From JANWHQ01 sp963775275 (lineage in GTDB: Bacteria > Pseudomonadota > Alphaproteobacteria > Caulobacterales > Caulobacteraceae): DNA of 64,000 nt. Within the stretch, counting starts at the first letter, position 1. Each line of letters begins with the position of its first letter. Under the pieces are notes generated by a model. The model did no database searches, had not been told where the DNA came from, and worked only from the letters and a program-made list of their open reading frames with translations. Position numbers and translations under genes: made by a program. The stretch spans positions 1,798,001 through 1,862,000 of the forward strand of contig CAVZII010000005.1 in assembly GCA_963775275.1 (NCBI GenBank), given 5' to 3'. Positions 46,639 through 55,691 of the stretch are shown one piece after another.

Positions 46639-47288
46639 TGCCGCTTGCGCCCCCAGGGCTGGCCGCGCTCGGCGGCCTCGTCATCGTTTCGGCCGCGGCG
46701 GTCGCCGCCCTGTTTCCTCGCCCGCTCCTGAAGGCGCTCGAGACCGGCCAAGGCCAGCCCAAGGTTCCGAACCTGTTCGTCCCGTCGGTCCTGGCGGGGC
46801 TTGCGGCGGGCGCCGCCTCGGCCGCCGTCGGCGGCTGGGCCGTTGGGACCGCCCTGGGCGCCGCCGCCGCCGTCCTGACCTCCATGGCGCTGATCGACCT
46901 GCGGCGCATGGTGATCCCGGACGTCCACGTGGCGATGCTGGCGGTCCTCGCGCTCGTCGGGCCCCTGGCGCCGCCTCTGGCGACCGCCGCCCTGGGCGCC
47001 CTCGTCGGCGGCGGGCTCCTGTGGGCCGTGCGCTGGGCCTTCATGCGCCTGCGCGGGGTCGAGCCCCTGGGTCTCGGCGACGTGAAGCTGATGGCGGCGC
47101 TGGGCGCCCTTTGCGGCCCGCGCAGCGTGCTCTGGGTCATCGTCGCCGCCTCGGCCGCGGGGGCGACGTGGGGCCTCGTCCGCAACCGCGGCCGGATCGA
47201 GGGCGCGCCGGCCCTGCCGTTCGGCGCCTTTGCGGCGCTGCCCGCCGCCGCCGCCCTGGCGCTGGGCAAGCTGGACGGCCTGGTATGA
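46638..47288 (+). CDS. gspO: Prepilin peptidase (GspO/PilD family, peptidase domain only)
   Basis: An A24-family aspartic peptidase that cleaves the leader peptides of pseudopilins. The 216-residue protein is all hydrophobic helices with the catalytic aspartates Asp87 (ALIDLRRMVIPD) and Asp148 (GLGDVKL). The N-terminal cytoplasmic methyltransferase domain of full-length PilD, with its CxxC pairs, is missing, so N-methylation must come from elsewhere or be absent. It overlaps gspF by 1 bp and gspI by 4 bp (ATGA), so it is embedded in the T2SS block it serves. Confidence 0.88.
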   Translation: MPLAPPGLAALGGLVIVSAAAVAALFPRPLLKALETGQGQPKVPNLFVPSVLAGLAAGAASAAVGGWAVGTALGAAAAVLTSMALIDLRRMVIPDVHVAMLAVLALVGPLAPPLATAALGALVGGGLLWAVRWAFMRLRGVEPLGLGDVKLMAALGALCGPRSVLWVIVAASAAGATWGLVRNRGRIEGAPALPFGAFAALPAAAALALGKLDGLV

Positions 47289-47710
47289 GCCGACGCCGCG
47301 GCTTCAGCCTGATCGAGGCCCTGGTCGCCCTGATCGTGGCCTCGATGGCCTTGCTGGCCGTCTACGCCCTTCAGGAGCAGCTCGCGCGCGGCCAGCTCCG
47401 CTACCAGCGCGCCCTTGCTGCGGCCGGCCTCAGGCGCGACGCCATGGCCCTGACCGAAGAGGTCAATCCCATGTCCGAGCCCGTTGGCGAGCGGCCGCTG
47501 GCGGGAGGACGCCGGGTGCGCTGGACCTCCACGCCCCTGACCGATCCCCGCCCCAATGCGGGGTATCCGTCGGGCGTCGGCAGGTACGAGGTGCGGCTCT
47601 ATCGGCTGAGCGTGCTGATCCTCGACGCGCAGGGCCGCCGGATCGATTCGGTGGCCTTCGACCGCCTGGGCTGGCGCAGGCTCGACACCGGCGCGGGCGA
47701 GGCGCCGTAG
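47285..47710 (+). CDS. gspI: Type II secretion minor pseudopilin GspI
   Basis: A 141-residue pseudopilin with leader MSRRRG and cleavage before Phe7. The mature N-terminus FSLIEALVALIVASMALLAV has the conserved Glu at +5. The position and short globular domain (YEVRLYRLSVLILDAQGRR) fit GspI, which with J and K forms the pseudopilus tip; GspV-type naming is possible. ATG 47285 overlaps the gspO stop by 4 bp. It is convergent with gspD, 5 bp apart. Confidence 0.82.
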   Translation: MSRRRGFSLIEALVALIVASMALLAVYALQEQLARGQLRYQRALAAAGLRRDAMALTEEVNPMSEPVGERPLAGGRRVRWTSTPLTDPRPNAGYPSGVGRYEVRLYRLSVLILDAQGRRIDSVAFDRLGWRRLDTGAGEAP

Positions 47711-47715
47711 CGGCC

Positions 47716-49875
47716 CTACGGCGGCGGGATAAGGGCGCCGGGCTCCGCCTCGGGCTTGCGCGCCGGGACGATGCGCAGCTCCTTGCCCGCCCCGAACGGG
47801 GTCAGGGTGTGCGTCAGCGGGCCGATGCCGGCGCCCAGCGCGTCGTTCATCTGCGAGGCGTACCGTTCGGTCCAGCGGCTCATGTCGCTCCCGTCGCGCA
47901 GGATGTAGGGCGTGACGAGCATGATCAGCTCGGTCTTGCCGCTGGACATGGCGTTGGTCTTCAGCGCCTCGCCCAGGATCGGGATGTCCTTCAGGACCGG
48001 CACGCCGGAATCGCCCTTGGTGTAGCTGGTGTCGATCAGGCCCCCCAGCACCGCCGTGGTCCCCTCCTCGAGCGACAGCTCGGTGGTGACGTTGCGGTTC
48101 AGGATCAGGGGGCTGCCGATGGCCTGGTTCGGATTGGGCTGCTGGTTGGAGACCTCCTGGGTGATCTGCAGGTTCACCCGGTCGCTGCCGTAGACCACCG
48201 GCCTGATGTGCAGGATGACGCCGGTCTGGCGGTACTGGATGGTCTGCAGGATGTCGGTGCTGCCGGCCGTCGAGGTGGGGCTGTTGATCTGGGAGGTGAT
48301 GATCGGAACGTCGGTGCCGACCTGGATGTGAGCCTCGCTGCCGGTGCGCGCCACCAGCCGCGGCCGCGACAGGATGTTGACGTTGTTGTTCGAGGCGAAG
48401 GTGTTGAAGGCGGCGTTCAGGTCGCCGCGGGCGAACTTCAGGTTCAGTCCGTTGGAACCCATCCCGAGACCGCCGAGCGTGCCGCCGCTCAGCACGCCGC
48501 CGCCCATGGAATGCTGGAAGAACCACTCCAGGCCCAGGTTCGTCTGATCGTTCAGGGTGACTTCGGCGATGGTCACCTCGACCAGCACCTCCTTGAGCGG
48601 CGTATCGAGCGCGGCGAGCAGGGTGTGAAGCTGGGAGAAGTCTTCGGCGGTTCCGGTGAACAGGATCCGGTTGCCCGGGGGATCGACGACGATCGAGCCG
48701 CCGCGGAACTTCGCGGACCTCTGGCCGAAGTCGGCCGTCTGGGAGGATCCGGGCGCGCCGGCCGCCGGCTGGACCGCCCGCGCCGGCCCCGAGGAGTCCG
48801 CCCCCCCGGCCGAGATCAGCTTGGCCAGGTCGTCGGCGTTGGTGTTCTGGACCTGGTAGATGAAGGTGTTCTCGCCCGGTCCCAGGGCGGAAGGCTGGTC
48901 CAGCTTGCCGATCCAGTAGCGCGCCCGCTGCAGCAGCGCCGGATCCTTGGAGAAGACCAGGACCTCGCCGGCGCCCGGCATGGCCAGGACCAGGACCGAG
49001 TGCGGAGCGGCGGGCGCGCCGATCGAGCCGTAGCCCTCGGCCCTGAGGCTGTCCGACAGGGAGGCGGCCAGGCTGTCCACCGACCAGTAGACGGGCTGGG
49101 CCTTGATCACGCTGGCGCCCGAGAACTGCGGCTGGTCCAGCCGCTGCAGCGCCGCCACGGCGTCGGCGACGTAGCGCGCCGGCCCTTCCACCACCACCGA
49201 GTTGGTCGCGGCCTCGGCCGAGAAATTCACCTGCCGCGCCTGGGGGAACACGTCGGTCATCAAGGCGATGAGGGCGGTCACCTCGATCTGCTTGGCCTCG
49301 TAGAGCTGGGAGGTCTGCCTGAGCGCTTCGGGCGGCTCCTCGTCGGGCTTGGCCTGCAGCGTCATCGGAGGCGGGCCGGCCGCGACCGTCGTGTCGGACA
49401 CCACATTGACCACCCCGTCGGTGATGTCCACGCGCAGGCCGTAGCCCTTCAGGGCCAGCTCCGTGAGCCGGAAGAAGCTCCGCTTGCTCATGCCGCGCAC
49501 GCTTCTGAGCGCCACGACGTCGGTCCGGGCCGCGACGTCCGGTCCGAGCACATAAGGGACTTTCAGGATGTCGCCGAACACCGTGTTGACCAGCCGCGGC
49601 AGGGGCTGGGGCGGCAGGGCCACGTCCACGGGCTCGTCAGGAACCAGCCGGGCGATCGCGGCGTCCTCGGCCGCCTGGCGGTCCGGCGCGCGGACGCCCG
49701 TCGCCGTACGCCGTACGGGCGTGGGGGCGCCTGAGGCCGCAGCAGCACGCGCCTGAGGTGACGCCGGCGCCTTGAGCCCGCCGGCCAGGCTCGCGCAGCC
49801 GGCCATGCCCGCGCACAGGGCGGCGAGCGCGGCCGTCCGCATCGTAGCCGACAATGTCCTGGTCAGCTGAGCCAC
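47716..49875 (-). CDS. gspD: Type II secretion outer-membrane secretin GspD
   Basis: The 719-residue secretin forms the outer-membrane channel. It is a probable lipoprotein: signal TMRTAALAALCAGMAGC with the lipobox Cys27. N0-N3 domains lie at about 95-400 (NSVVVEGPARYVADAVAALQ; GNRILFTGTAEDFSQLHTLL). The secretin core follows (LVEVTIAEVTLNDQTNLGLE, LSRPRLVARTGSEAHIQVG, then the gate region and TAVLGGLIDTSYTKGDSGVP). Annotated start is GTG 49875; ATG 49842 would give a more conventional signal peptide. A lipidated secretin needs no separate pilotin, consistent with the absence of gspS. Confidence 0.93.
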   Translation of the reverse strand: MAQLTRTLSATMRTAALAALCAGMAGCASLAGGLKAPASPQARAAAASGAPTPVRRTATGVRAPDRQAAEDAAIARLVPDEPVDVALPPQPLPRLVNTVFGDILKVPYVLGPDVAARTDVVALRSVRGMSKRSFFRLTELALKGYGLRVDITDGVVNVVSDTTVAAGPPPMTLQAKPDEEPPEALRQTSQLYEAKQIEVTALIALMTDVFPQARQVNFSAEAATNSVVVEGPARYVADAVAALQRLDQPQFSGASVIKAQPVYWSVDSLAASLSDSLRAEGYGSIGAPAAPHSVLVLAMPGAGEVLVFSKDPALLQRARYWIGKLDQPSALGPGENTFIYQVQNTNADDLAKLISAGGADSSGPARAVQPAAGAPGSSQTADFGQRSAKFRGGSIVVDPPGNRILFTGTAEDFSQLHTLLAALDTPLKEVLVEVTIAEVTLNDQTNLGLEWFFQHSMGGGVLSGGTLGGLGMGSNGLNLKFARGDLNAAFNTFASNNNVNILSRPRLVARTGSEAHIQVGTDVPIITSQINSPTSTAGSTDILQTIQYRQTGVILHIRPVVYGSDRVNLQITQEVSNQQPNPNQAIGSPLILNRNVTTELSLEEGTTAVLGGLIDTSYTKGDSGVPVLKDIPILGEALKTNAMSSGKTELIMLVTPYILRDGSDMSRWTERYASQMNDALGAGIGPLTHTLTPFGAGKELRIVPARKPEAEPGALIPPP

Positions 49876-49890
49876 CCCCGACGTCTCTCG

Positions 49891-50400
49891 CTAGCCCCCA
49901 TCCGCCGAGCCGTAGAGCGGGGCGCGCTTCTCTTCGCGCCCCCTGCGCAGCACGGCCTCGTCCATGGTGAGGCCCGCGAGCCGCCATCCCCCTTCGAAAC
50001 TGTCGCCAACCCTGAGCAGACGCGAGCGGCCCCCGTCAACCGCTTGCTCGCGCAGCACGACGGCGAGCCCGTCCGGGCCTCGGTTGATGATCGCCGAGAC
50101 CTGACTGCGGAACACCAGGGCGATGTCCGGCTCCGGCGGCGGAGCCGGCCCGGGCGGCGGGGCCGGATCGCCGCCCTCGTCCGGACCGGCGGCGGCGGGT
50201 TCCGCGCCCTCCAGCTTGTCGGCGAGATCGCCGAGCGCCTCCGCCGAGGCCTCGTCCGGCCGCGGCAGGACCTGGGAAGGCTGGCCCTGGGCAAACCGGG
50301 TGACGCTGACGGGCTCGGGCGGCCGGCCCGGCGCGGCCCATCCCGCGGCCAGGGCCGCGACGCCGGCTGCGAGCAGGAGCGCTGCGGCCTGCGGGGTCAT
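49891..50400 (-). CDS. gspC: Type II secretion protein GspC-like
   Basis: A 169-residue protein with one N-terminal membrane helix (AAALLLAAGVAALAAGWAA), a Pro/Ala/Glu-rich linker and a small beta domain: DIALVFRSQVSAIINRGPDG, GGRSRLLRVGDSFEG, then AGLTMDEAVLRRG. This is the HR (homology region) of GspC that links the inner-membrane platform to GspD. The C-terminal PDZ or coiled-coil domain of longer GspC is missing. ATG 50400 overlaps the gspM stop by 4 bp. Confidence 0.72.
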   Translation of the reverse strand: MTPQAAALLLAAGVAALAAGWAAPGRPPEPVSVTRFAQGQPSQVLPRPDEASAEALGDLADKLEGAEPAAAGPDEGGDPAPPPGPAPPPEPDIALVFRSQVSAIINRGPDGLAVVLREQAVDGGRSRLLRVGDSFEGGWRLAGLTMDEAVLRRGREEKRAPLYGSADGG

Positions 50401-51005
50401 CGCGCCTGGCCCTGGGCGTCGATCTGGATTGGGAACAGCAAGGCCAGCTTGAATTCGGGCGCGTCGGCCGTATTCACCTCCATCTCGTCGAGCGCGAACG
50501 TCTTGGGATCGGACGCCAGGCGCTTCAGGAAGGCGACGACGGGGCCGCTGACGTAGGGCCCGGTCACCTCCGCGCGCAGCAGGGGCGTGGCGGCGTCGCC
50601 CTCGGGCGCCTCGGCCAGGCGGACCTGGATGTTGGCGAGGCCCGCCGCCTGCGCGGCGGCGACGATGCGCTGCTCGATCCTCACCCGGACGAGCCAGAGG
50701 TTGCGCCCGTGCTCGGACCAGCCGGACAGGGCGGCGAGCTGCGCCCTGTCGAAGGCGTCCAGCTGGTCGCGGTCCTGCGCCGCGCGCCGCTGCCGGGCCA
50801 GGGCCAGGTCGGCCTGGGCCACCTGGTAGCGGTCACGTTGGGCGCCTGCCCACTGGAAGGCCTTCACGTCGACCACGGCCAGCGCCGTCAGGCCCGCCAG
50901 CGCCAGCAGCCAGCGTTCCCGCGCGGACAGCGGCGCCAGCACGGCGGCCATCCGGCCGCCGACGCCGCTCAGCCATCCGCCTGGGACGGGTCTTCCTGCC
51001 AGCAT
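50397..51005 (-). CDS. gspM: Type II secretion protein GspM-like
   Basis: A 202-residue bitopic protein. The short cytoplasmic N-terminus has LSARERWLLALAGLTALAVV leading into the membrane helix, as in GspM. A coiled-coil segment rich in Gln/Arg/Ala follows, then a ferredoxin-like periplasmic domain (VRLAEAPEGDAATPLLRAEV; GPVVAFLKRLASDPKTFALD). It would pair with GspL. The assignment rests on layout and context. It is divergent from gspG with a 116-bp gap. Confidence 0.72.
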   Translation of the reverse strand: MLAGRPVPGGWLSGVGGRMAAVLAPLSARERWLLALAGLTALAVVDVKAFQWAGAQRDRYQVAQADLALARQRRAAQDRDQLDAFDRAQLAALSGWSEHGRNLWLVRVRIEQRIVAAAQAAGLANIQVRLAEAPEGDAATPLLRAEVTGPYVSGPVVAFLKRLASDPKTFALDEMEVNTADAPEFKLALLFPIQIDAQGQAR

Positions 51006-51121
51006 GTTCGAAAGAGGGCTAAGCCCGGCCCGCCAAGGTGTTTTCGCAAGAATTGTGACGGCATCCTCGGCTATAGTCCAGCCTGCCCCGATGGGTCTCG
51101 GGCGCGGCGGGAGGGCGCAGC

Positions 51122-51619
51122 TTGTCCGGATTTCGTCCAGGTCGAAGGCGGGCGCCCGCGCCGGCCCTCCCGACGTCGCGCGCCGTGGAGGCGCTCGCCG
51201 CCGCCAAGCGCGGCTACAGCCTGCTGGAGATCCTCATCGTCCTGGCGATCATCGGCCTGATCGCCGCGCTCGTCGGGCCGCGGCTGTTCGCCCAGCTCGA
51301 CAAGTCCAAGGTCACCACCGCACGCGTCCAGGTCCGCGCCCTGGAGACCGCCCTCGACACCATGCGGCTGGACATCGGCCGCTATCCCAGCGGCCAGGAG
51401 GGCCTGAACCTCCTGGTCAAGGCCGATCCGCAGGCCGTGACGGGCTGGGCCGGCCCCTACCTCAGCGGCGCCCTGCCCAAGGATCCCTGGGGCCATCCCT
51501 ACGTCTATGAGCCGTCGGCGGACGGCCAGAAGGCGCCCGAGGTCTACAGCTACGGCTCCGACGGCAAGGCCGGCGGGACAGGCAATGCGGCGGACGTCTA
51601 CAACACCGCCGGGACCTGA
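51122..51619 (+). CDS. gspG: Type II secretion major pseudopilin GspG
   Basis: The major pseudopilus subunit. The mature N-terminus after KRG is YSLLEILIVLAIIGLIAALV with Glu at +5. The GspG globular domain has RLDIGRYPSGQEGLNLLVKA, GPYLSGALPKDPWGHPYVY and SYGSDGKAGGTGNAADVYN, the diagnostic calcium-binding loop. Start TTG 51122 has GGGAGGG 6-7 nt upstream and gives a 31-residue leader; GTG 51185 would give a more typical 9-10-residue leader but has no ribosome-binding site. Confidence 0.93.
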   Translation: MSGFRPGRRRAPAPALPTSRAVEALAAAKRGYSLLEILIVLAIIGLIAALVGPRLFAQLDKSKVTTARVQVRALETALDTMRLDIGRYPSGQEGLNLLVKADPQAVTGWAGPYLSGALPKDPWGHPYVYEPSADGQKAPEVYSYGSDGKAGGTGNAADVYNTAGT

Positions 51620-52025
51620 GGCGCGCGCCCGCGCGGGTTACTCCGTGCTGGAGATGCTGATCGTCCTTGCGATCATCGCCTTGGCCAGCGCCATGGTCTT
51701 CCCGAACGCGGCCGCCATGGCCGACCGGGTGGTCGCCCATGCCGTCTTCTTCGACTTCGAGCGGCAGATGGCCGACCTGCGCCGCGAGGCCTACCGCGGC
51801 CAGACCCCGCTGGTCGTCTACCCGACGCACGCGGCGGCCGGCGCCGATCCCCGCGGACGGACGATCGCCCTGCAGGCCGGCTGGTCCTATGCGCTGGACC
51901 GGCCGATGGCGATCAGCGCCGGCGGCGCCTGCGCCCCGGCCTCGGCCGAGTTGCTGGACGGGAGCCGGCCGGTGATGCGCCTCGCAGCGCCCGACGGCGA
52001 CTGCCGCTTCTTCAGGGTGAGGTAG
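51585..52025 (+). CDS. gspH: Type II secretion minor pseudopilin GspH
   Basis: A 146-residue pseudopilin with leader MRRTSTTPPGPEARARAG and mature YSVLEMLIVLAIIALASAMV (Glu at +5). A GspH-type globular domain follows (DFERQMADLRREAYRGQTPL). ATG 51585 lies within the end of gspG, overlapping it by 35 bp in another frame. The 3' end overlaps the convergent gspL by 14 bp. Confidence 0.8.
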   Translation: MRRTSTTPPGPEARARAGYSVLEMLIVLAIIALASAMVFPNAAAMADRVVAHAVFFDFERQMADLRREAYRGQTPLVVYPTHAAAGADPRGRTIALQAGWSYALDRPMAISAGGACAPASAELLDGSRPVMRLAAPDGDCRFFRVR

Positions 52026-53067
52026 ACGGCGCGGGCCGCGCCAGCTTCATCTGCAGGCGGATGACCTGGGCGTCGTCGTCGGTCAGCGGCCGCACGTCCG
52101 CGAAGGCCCCGCTGTTCTCCAGCTCCAGCGCGATCCGGTCGACCCGGTCGATCGCAGCATAGGGCAGGGTCAGCGTCAGCGAGGCGCGGTCGACCTTCAT
52201 CTGCGTCGCCTCCACGTCGTAGAGCTGGAGCACGCCCAGCGCGACCGATAGCGCCGCCAGCGGGTCCTGGCCCGTGGACAGCCTTCGGAAGGCGGCCAGG
52301 CGCTGCGCGCCCTGCCGGTCGCCGGCCGGCCCGCGCGCCGCGGCGACCGCCGTCGCCTCTGCCCCGGCGGCGCCGGCCAGCCGCCCCAGGCGCAAGGCCT
52401 GGCCCGCGAAGAAGCCGCCCGCCGCGATCAGGACCGCCGTCGCGGCCACCGCGCCGATGCGCGCGGCCTCGGCCGGCGTGATGGCCCCGAGCTCGGCGAG
52501 CCCGGGCAGCGGGTCGCGCGACCAGGGCAGGTGATCGGCGGTCGGCGGCTCGGCCGGCGCGGGCTCGTCCGCCGCCCGCTGCACCCGCACGAAGGCGTCC
52601 CAGGCCTCGGAGTCGAAGCGCTCGGGCCGCCAGGCCGAGCCGATCAGGGCGCCGCCCCGCCAGCACTGGGCGTCGAATCCCCGGCTCGAACGGATGATCC
52701 GCCAGCCTTCGCCCGGCGCCTGGGCGAGGGTCTCGGGCGCGACCGCTGCGGCCCTGGAGCCGAACCGCTCGCGCAGCTTCGCGTCGACCCAGTCCCGGTC
52801 CCACCACCAGATCGAGACGCCGCCGTCGCCGCGGCGCATGCGCCATCCGGCGTGGGCGAAGGGCGCGGCGGCGCGGGCGTGCAGGCGGGCTGCGGCCGCC
52901 GCGGCCGAGCCCTGGGCTCGTCCGGCGTCGAACCAGCCGAAGCTGCAGAGCTCGCGGGCCAAGAGGACCACGGGCCGCCGCCAGCCGGCCCGGCCGGCGC
53001 CGACCGGCTCGAACCGCCCGTCGGCGGACAGCAGCTCAAGCGGCGGGCTGAGGAAATCGGGGGTCAT
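52012..53067 (-). CDS. gspL: Type II secretion protein GspL-like
   Basis: A 351-residue bitopic protein. The cytoplasmic actin-like domain is reduced (about 1-190). One membrane helix is at about 206-230 (GAVAATAVLIAAGGFFAGQA). A periplasmic ferredoxin-like domain follows (LGVLQLYDVEATQMKVDRAS; LENSGAFADVRPLT). GspL recruits GspE and binds GspM. The family link is by layout and neighbours. Its start overlaps gspK by 32 bp and its end overlaps gspH by 14 bp. Confidence 0.75.
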   Translation of the reverse strand: MTPDFLSPPLELLSADGRFEPVGAGRAGWRRPVVLLARELCSFGWFDAGRAQGSAAAAAARLHARAAAPFAHAGWRMRRGDGGVSIWWWDRDWVDAKLRERFGSRAAAVAPETLAQAPGEGWRIIRSSRGFDAQCWRGGALIGSAWRPERFDSEAWDAFVRVQRAADEPAPAEPPTADHLPWSRDPLPGLAELGAITPAEAARIGAVAATAVLIAAGGFFAGQALRLGRLAGAAGAEATAVAAARGPAGDRQGAQRLAAFRRLSTGQDPLAALSVALGVLQLYDVEATQMKVDRASLTLTLPYAAIDRVDRIALELENSGAFADVRPLTDDDAQVIRLQMKLARPAPSTSP

Positions 53068-54025
53068 CGTTGCTGTAGCTCGTCTTCTCCTGGGGCCGCA
53101 TGGACCGGACCGTCCGCTCCTCGATCCAGACGGGCCGGTCCGGGTCGTCGGGTGTCGCGACCAGGCGCGCGCGCTCGACGAGGCCCGCCGACGGCTGGGC
53201 GATCTTCAGCGCGAACCGCCCGCTTGGGAAGCCGTAGTTCCGCTCCGCGTCTCCCCTCAGCGCGACGCCGGCCGCCCGGCCGAGATCCTCCAGGGACCGG
53301 AACGGCGCCTGGGCGCGCGCCTTCACCGCCGCCTCGGCCTGTGCGGCCGAGAGCCCAAGCAGGACCCGCAGCGCCGTCGGCGGGGCGGTGTTGACGTTGA
53401 GCCCCGCGCTCGTGGGATCGGTGGTCACCTCGTCGGCCAGCGCGGCCCAGGCCTCGGAGCTGACCGCCGCATCCCAGCCGAGCACGCCGAAGACCTGGGC
53501 CGTCTTGCGCAGCGGCGCGTCGGGCGGCGGCGCCAGGCCCGCGCGGTCGTAGTCTGCGGCTTCCGCGCCATCGGCCCGCTTCAAGCTGTCCGGATCGATG
53601 TAGTCGGCGAGCCGGTCGGTCATGGCCGAGCGCGCGCCGGGCGGGGCGCCGAGCACGCCGAACAGCCGCTGGAACCCCGCCGGTCCCAGGGCGTCCAGGT
53701 TGATCAGCCCGGCCGCGTCCTGCAGCGACAGCCAAAGGCCCGTTCCGGTCGCGGCATAGGGCCGGCCATCGAGGGCGACAAACGAGGCGGAGTCCGCCCC
53801 GAGCGTGGTGGGCGTGAGCTGCGCCGTCGCGGCGAGATAGGCGGCCCGGGCCTCCAGGTCCAAGGCCTGCTCGCGGAAGCGCGTTTCGTCCACCGCCTCG
53901 CGAGTCTGCCGCGCCAGGGTGTCGAGCGCCGTCACCGCGACCAGGAACACCAGGGCCACGACGCCGACGGTCGCCAGCACGGCCGGCAGGGCGAAGCCCG
54001 CGCGAGGATCCCTTCCGCGCCGCAT
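53036..54025 (-). CDS. gspK: Type II secretion minor pseudopilin GspK
   Basis: A 329-residue large pseudopilin. After the leader MRRGRDPRAG, the mature N-terminus is FALPAVLATVGVVALVFLVA, with Ala rather than Glu at +5. Absence of Glu5 is characteristic of GspK, which caps the tip. The globular part has the GspK insertion and Asp/Asn-rich helix-hairpin-helix-like region (GLINLDALGPAGFQRLFGVL; YIDPDSLKRADGAEA; GLNVNTAPPTALRVLLGLS). It is immediately downstream of gspJ (0 bp). Confidence 0.88.
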   Translation of the reverse strand: MRRGRDPRAGFALPAVLATVGVVALVFLVAVTALDTLARQTREAVDETRFREQALDLEARAAYLAATAQLTPTTLGADSASFVALDGRPYAATGTGLWLSLQDAAGLINLDALGPAGFQRLFGVLGAPPGARSAMTDRLADYIDPDSLKRADGAEAADYDRAGLAPPPDAPLRKTAQVFGVLGWDAAVSSEAWAALADEVTTDPTSAGLNVNTAPPTALRVLLGLSAAQAEAAVKARAQAPFRSLEDLGRAAGVALRGDAERNYGFPSGRFALKIAQPSAGLVERARLVATPDDPDRPVWIEERTVRSMRPQEKTSYSNDDPRFPQPAA

Positions 54026-54685
54026 CTACAGACCGGCATCCGCGCCGGACGAAGCCGGCGCGTGCAGGGGATAGAGGCTCGGCCGGCCGGAGTCGGCGCG
54101 GTCCACCACCTCGAAGGCGCCGTCATCGGTCGCCAGCATGACGTAGAGCGACCGCGGGCGCTTGCGTTCGACCGATCCGCCCGCCCCGGCCGACGGGCTG
54201 GACCAGCGGTCTGACCATCGGACCCCGTCCGGTGAATAGGCGAAGCGGGCGTGGCGGGGGCGCAGATCGAACAGCTTCACCTTCACGCCATCGCCGACCT
54301 GGCAGACCACCTGGTCCCCTCCGCGACCGGCCTGAATCTCCACCTTCAGGTCATGCGCCGGCCCCCGCGCCGCGCACGGGGTCGACCGGCCGAGCACGGC
54401 GTCGCCAACGAATCCGTCCGGGCCCGCCGACAGCGCCCCGAACCCGGCGTCCTCGGCCGACATCGCTGCGGGCGGCAGGGCCAGCCCCCCGATCAGGGCG
54501 CGCAGGTTGTCCTGCGCCAGCTGCTGGTCGGCGACGGACAGGGCCCGGTCGCCCAGGCCAAAGCCGATCTGCGCGGCGCGCCCGCCGATTGCGAACACCA
54601 GGAGCAGCGCCATGCCCCCGATCATCAGCACGACCATCGCCTCGATCAGGGAGAAGCCGGCGCGCGGCGATGGCTGGCCGTCCAA
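54026..54685 (-). CDS. gspJ: Type II secretion minor pseudopilin GspJ
   Basis: A 219-residue pseudopilin. I chose TTG 54685-54683, giving leader MDGQPSPRAG and mature FSLIEAMVVLMIGGMALLLV with Glu at +5. Longer in-frame starts, up to 54925, would add an implausible 80-residue leader. The globular domain with ARFAYSPDGVRWSDRW fits GspJ, and its place before gspK completes the I-J-K tip set. The 239-bp gap to the divergent AhpD-like gene shows no feature I can name. Confidence 0.78.
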   Translation of the reverse strand: MDGQPSPRAGFSLIEAMVVLMIGGMALLLVFAIGGRAAQIGFGLGDRALSVADQQLAQDNLRALIGGLALPPAAMSAEDAGFGALSAGPDGFVGDAVLGRSTPCAARGPAHDLKVEIQAGRGGDQVVCQVGDGVKVKLFDLRPRHARFAYSPDGVRWSDRWSSPSAGAGGSVERKRPRSLYVMLATDDGAFEVVDRADSGRPSLYPLHAPASSGADAGL

Positions 54686-54924
54686 GTTGGAGCCCCGCGG
54701 GATGGGCCGCAGAGCCGCTGCGGCGCGCGGCGAGCATCCCGACGACGCGGCGAGGATGTCAAGGACGCCGCTCGCGGCGCTCCGTCGCCCGCGCCGGCCC
54801 AGGATCGGCCCCGACGGCCTGCCCGCTTCGATCGAGCCGAGATCCGATTGGGTGGGCCTCGCCTTGACAGGGCCGGGTCCCCCCATCACGACCGCCCTCG
54901 CGATTGCGGCTGCGGGAGAGGCCA

Positions 54925-55518
54925 ATGCCCGGCAAGGAAAAGATCATCGCCCTGGACCTTCCCTTGAAGGAGACCGCGGAACACTCGCCGGAGATCCGCG
55001 CGGCGCTGGAGCATCTCGAGAAGGAGCACGGCCTCGTTCCGAACTTCGTGCGCGCCTACTCGTTCGACGAGGCCAGGCTCGAGCCGTTCATGGGCCTCTA
55101 CAACCAGGTGATGCTTGGGGAATCCGAGCTGTCGTGGCTCGAGCGGGAGATGATCGGTGTCGCCGTCTCTGCGGTGAACCACTGCCACTACTGCCTCACC
55201 TCCCACGGCGCGGCGGTCCGTGAGCTGTCGGGCGACCCCGTCCTCGGCGACACGGTGGCGACCAACTACCGCTTCGCCGATCTCGCCGCGCGCCACAGGG
55301 CCATGCTCGATTTCGCGGTGAAGATCACCGAGGCGTCCCACACCATCGGCGAAGGCGACCGCCAGGCCCTGCGCGATGTCGGGCTGTCCGAGCGCACCAT
55401 CTTCGACGTCGCCGCCGTGGCCGGCCTCTTCAACTACACCAACCGGATGGCGTCCGCGCTCGATATCCGGCCCAACCGGGAATACCACCTCCGCGGGCGC
55501 GCCGAGCCGGAGGCGTAG
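54925..55518 (+). CDS. AhpD-like peroxidase-related protein (carboxymuconolactone decarboxylase family)
   Basis: A 197-residue all-helical protein. The family signature is LEREMIGVAVSAVNHCHYC then LTSHGAAV, with the redox pair CxxC and the following His. These match alkylhydroperoxidase D-like peroxidase-related proteins, which reduce peroxides through the CxxC pair. The physiological reductant and substrate are unknown. ATG 54925. It lies 173 bp upstream of the first cyclase gene on the same strand. Confidence 0.85.
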   Translation: MPGKEKIIALDLPLKETAEHSPEIRAALEHLEKEHGLVPNFVRAYSFDEARLEPFMGLYNQVMLGESELSWLEREMIGVAVSAVNHCHYCLTSHGAAVRELSGDPVLGDTVATNYRFADLAARHRAMLDFAVKITEASHTIGEGDRQALRDVGLSERTIFDVAAVAGLFNYTNRMASALDIRPNREYHLRGRAEPEA

Positions 55519-55691
55519 TCGCGCCGCACGTCGGCGCAGGGACGTGGATGCGTCATGACGTCGGCCCCGGGGCTTTGCGAGGACGATGGAGACGACGCGC
55601 GCTCATCGCGGCCGTTCGACTCCTCCACGAGCTTGGCGGGCGTTCCATTTTCCCGGAGGCTCGTTCACTATCCCCGCCAGGGAGCTGGGGG

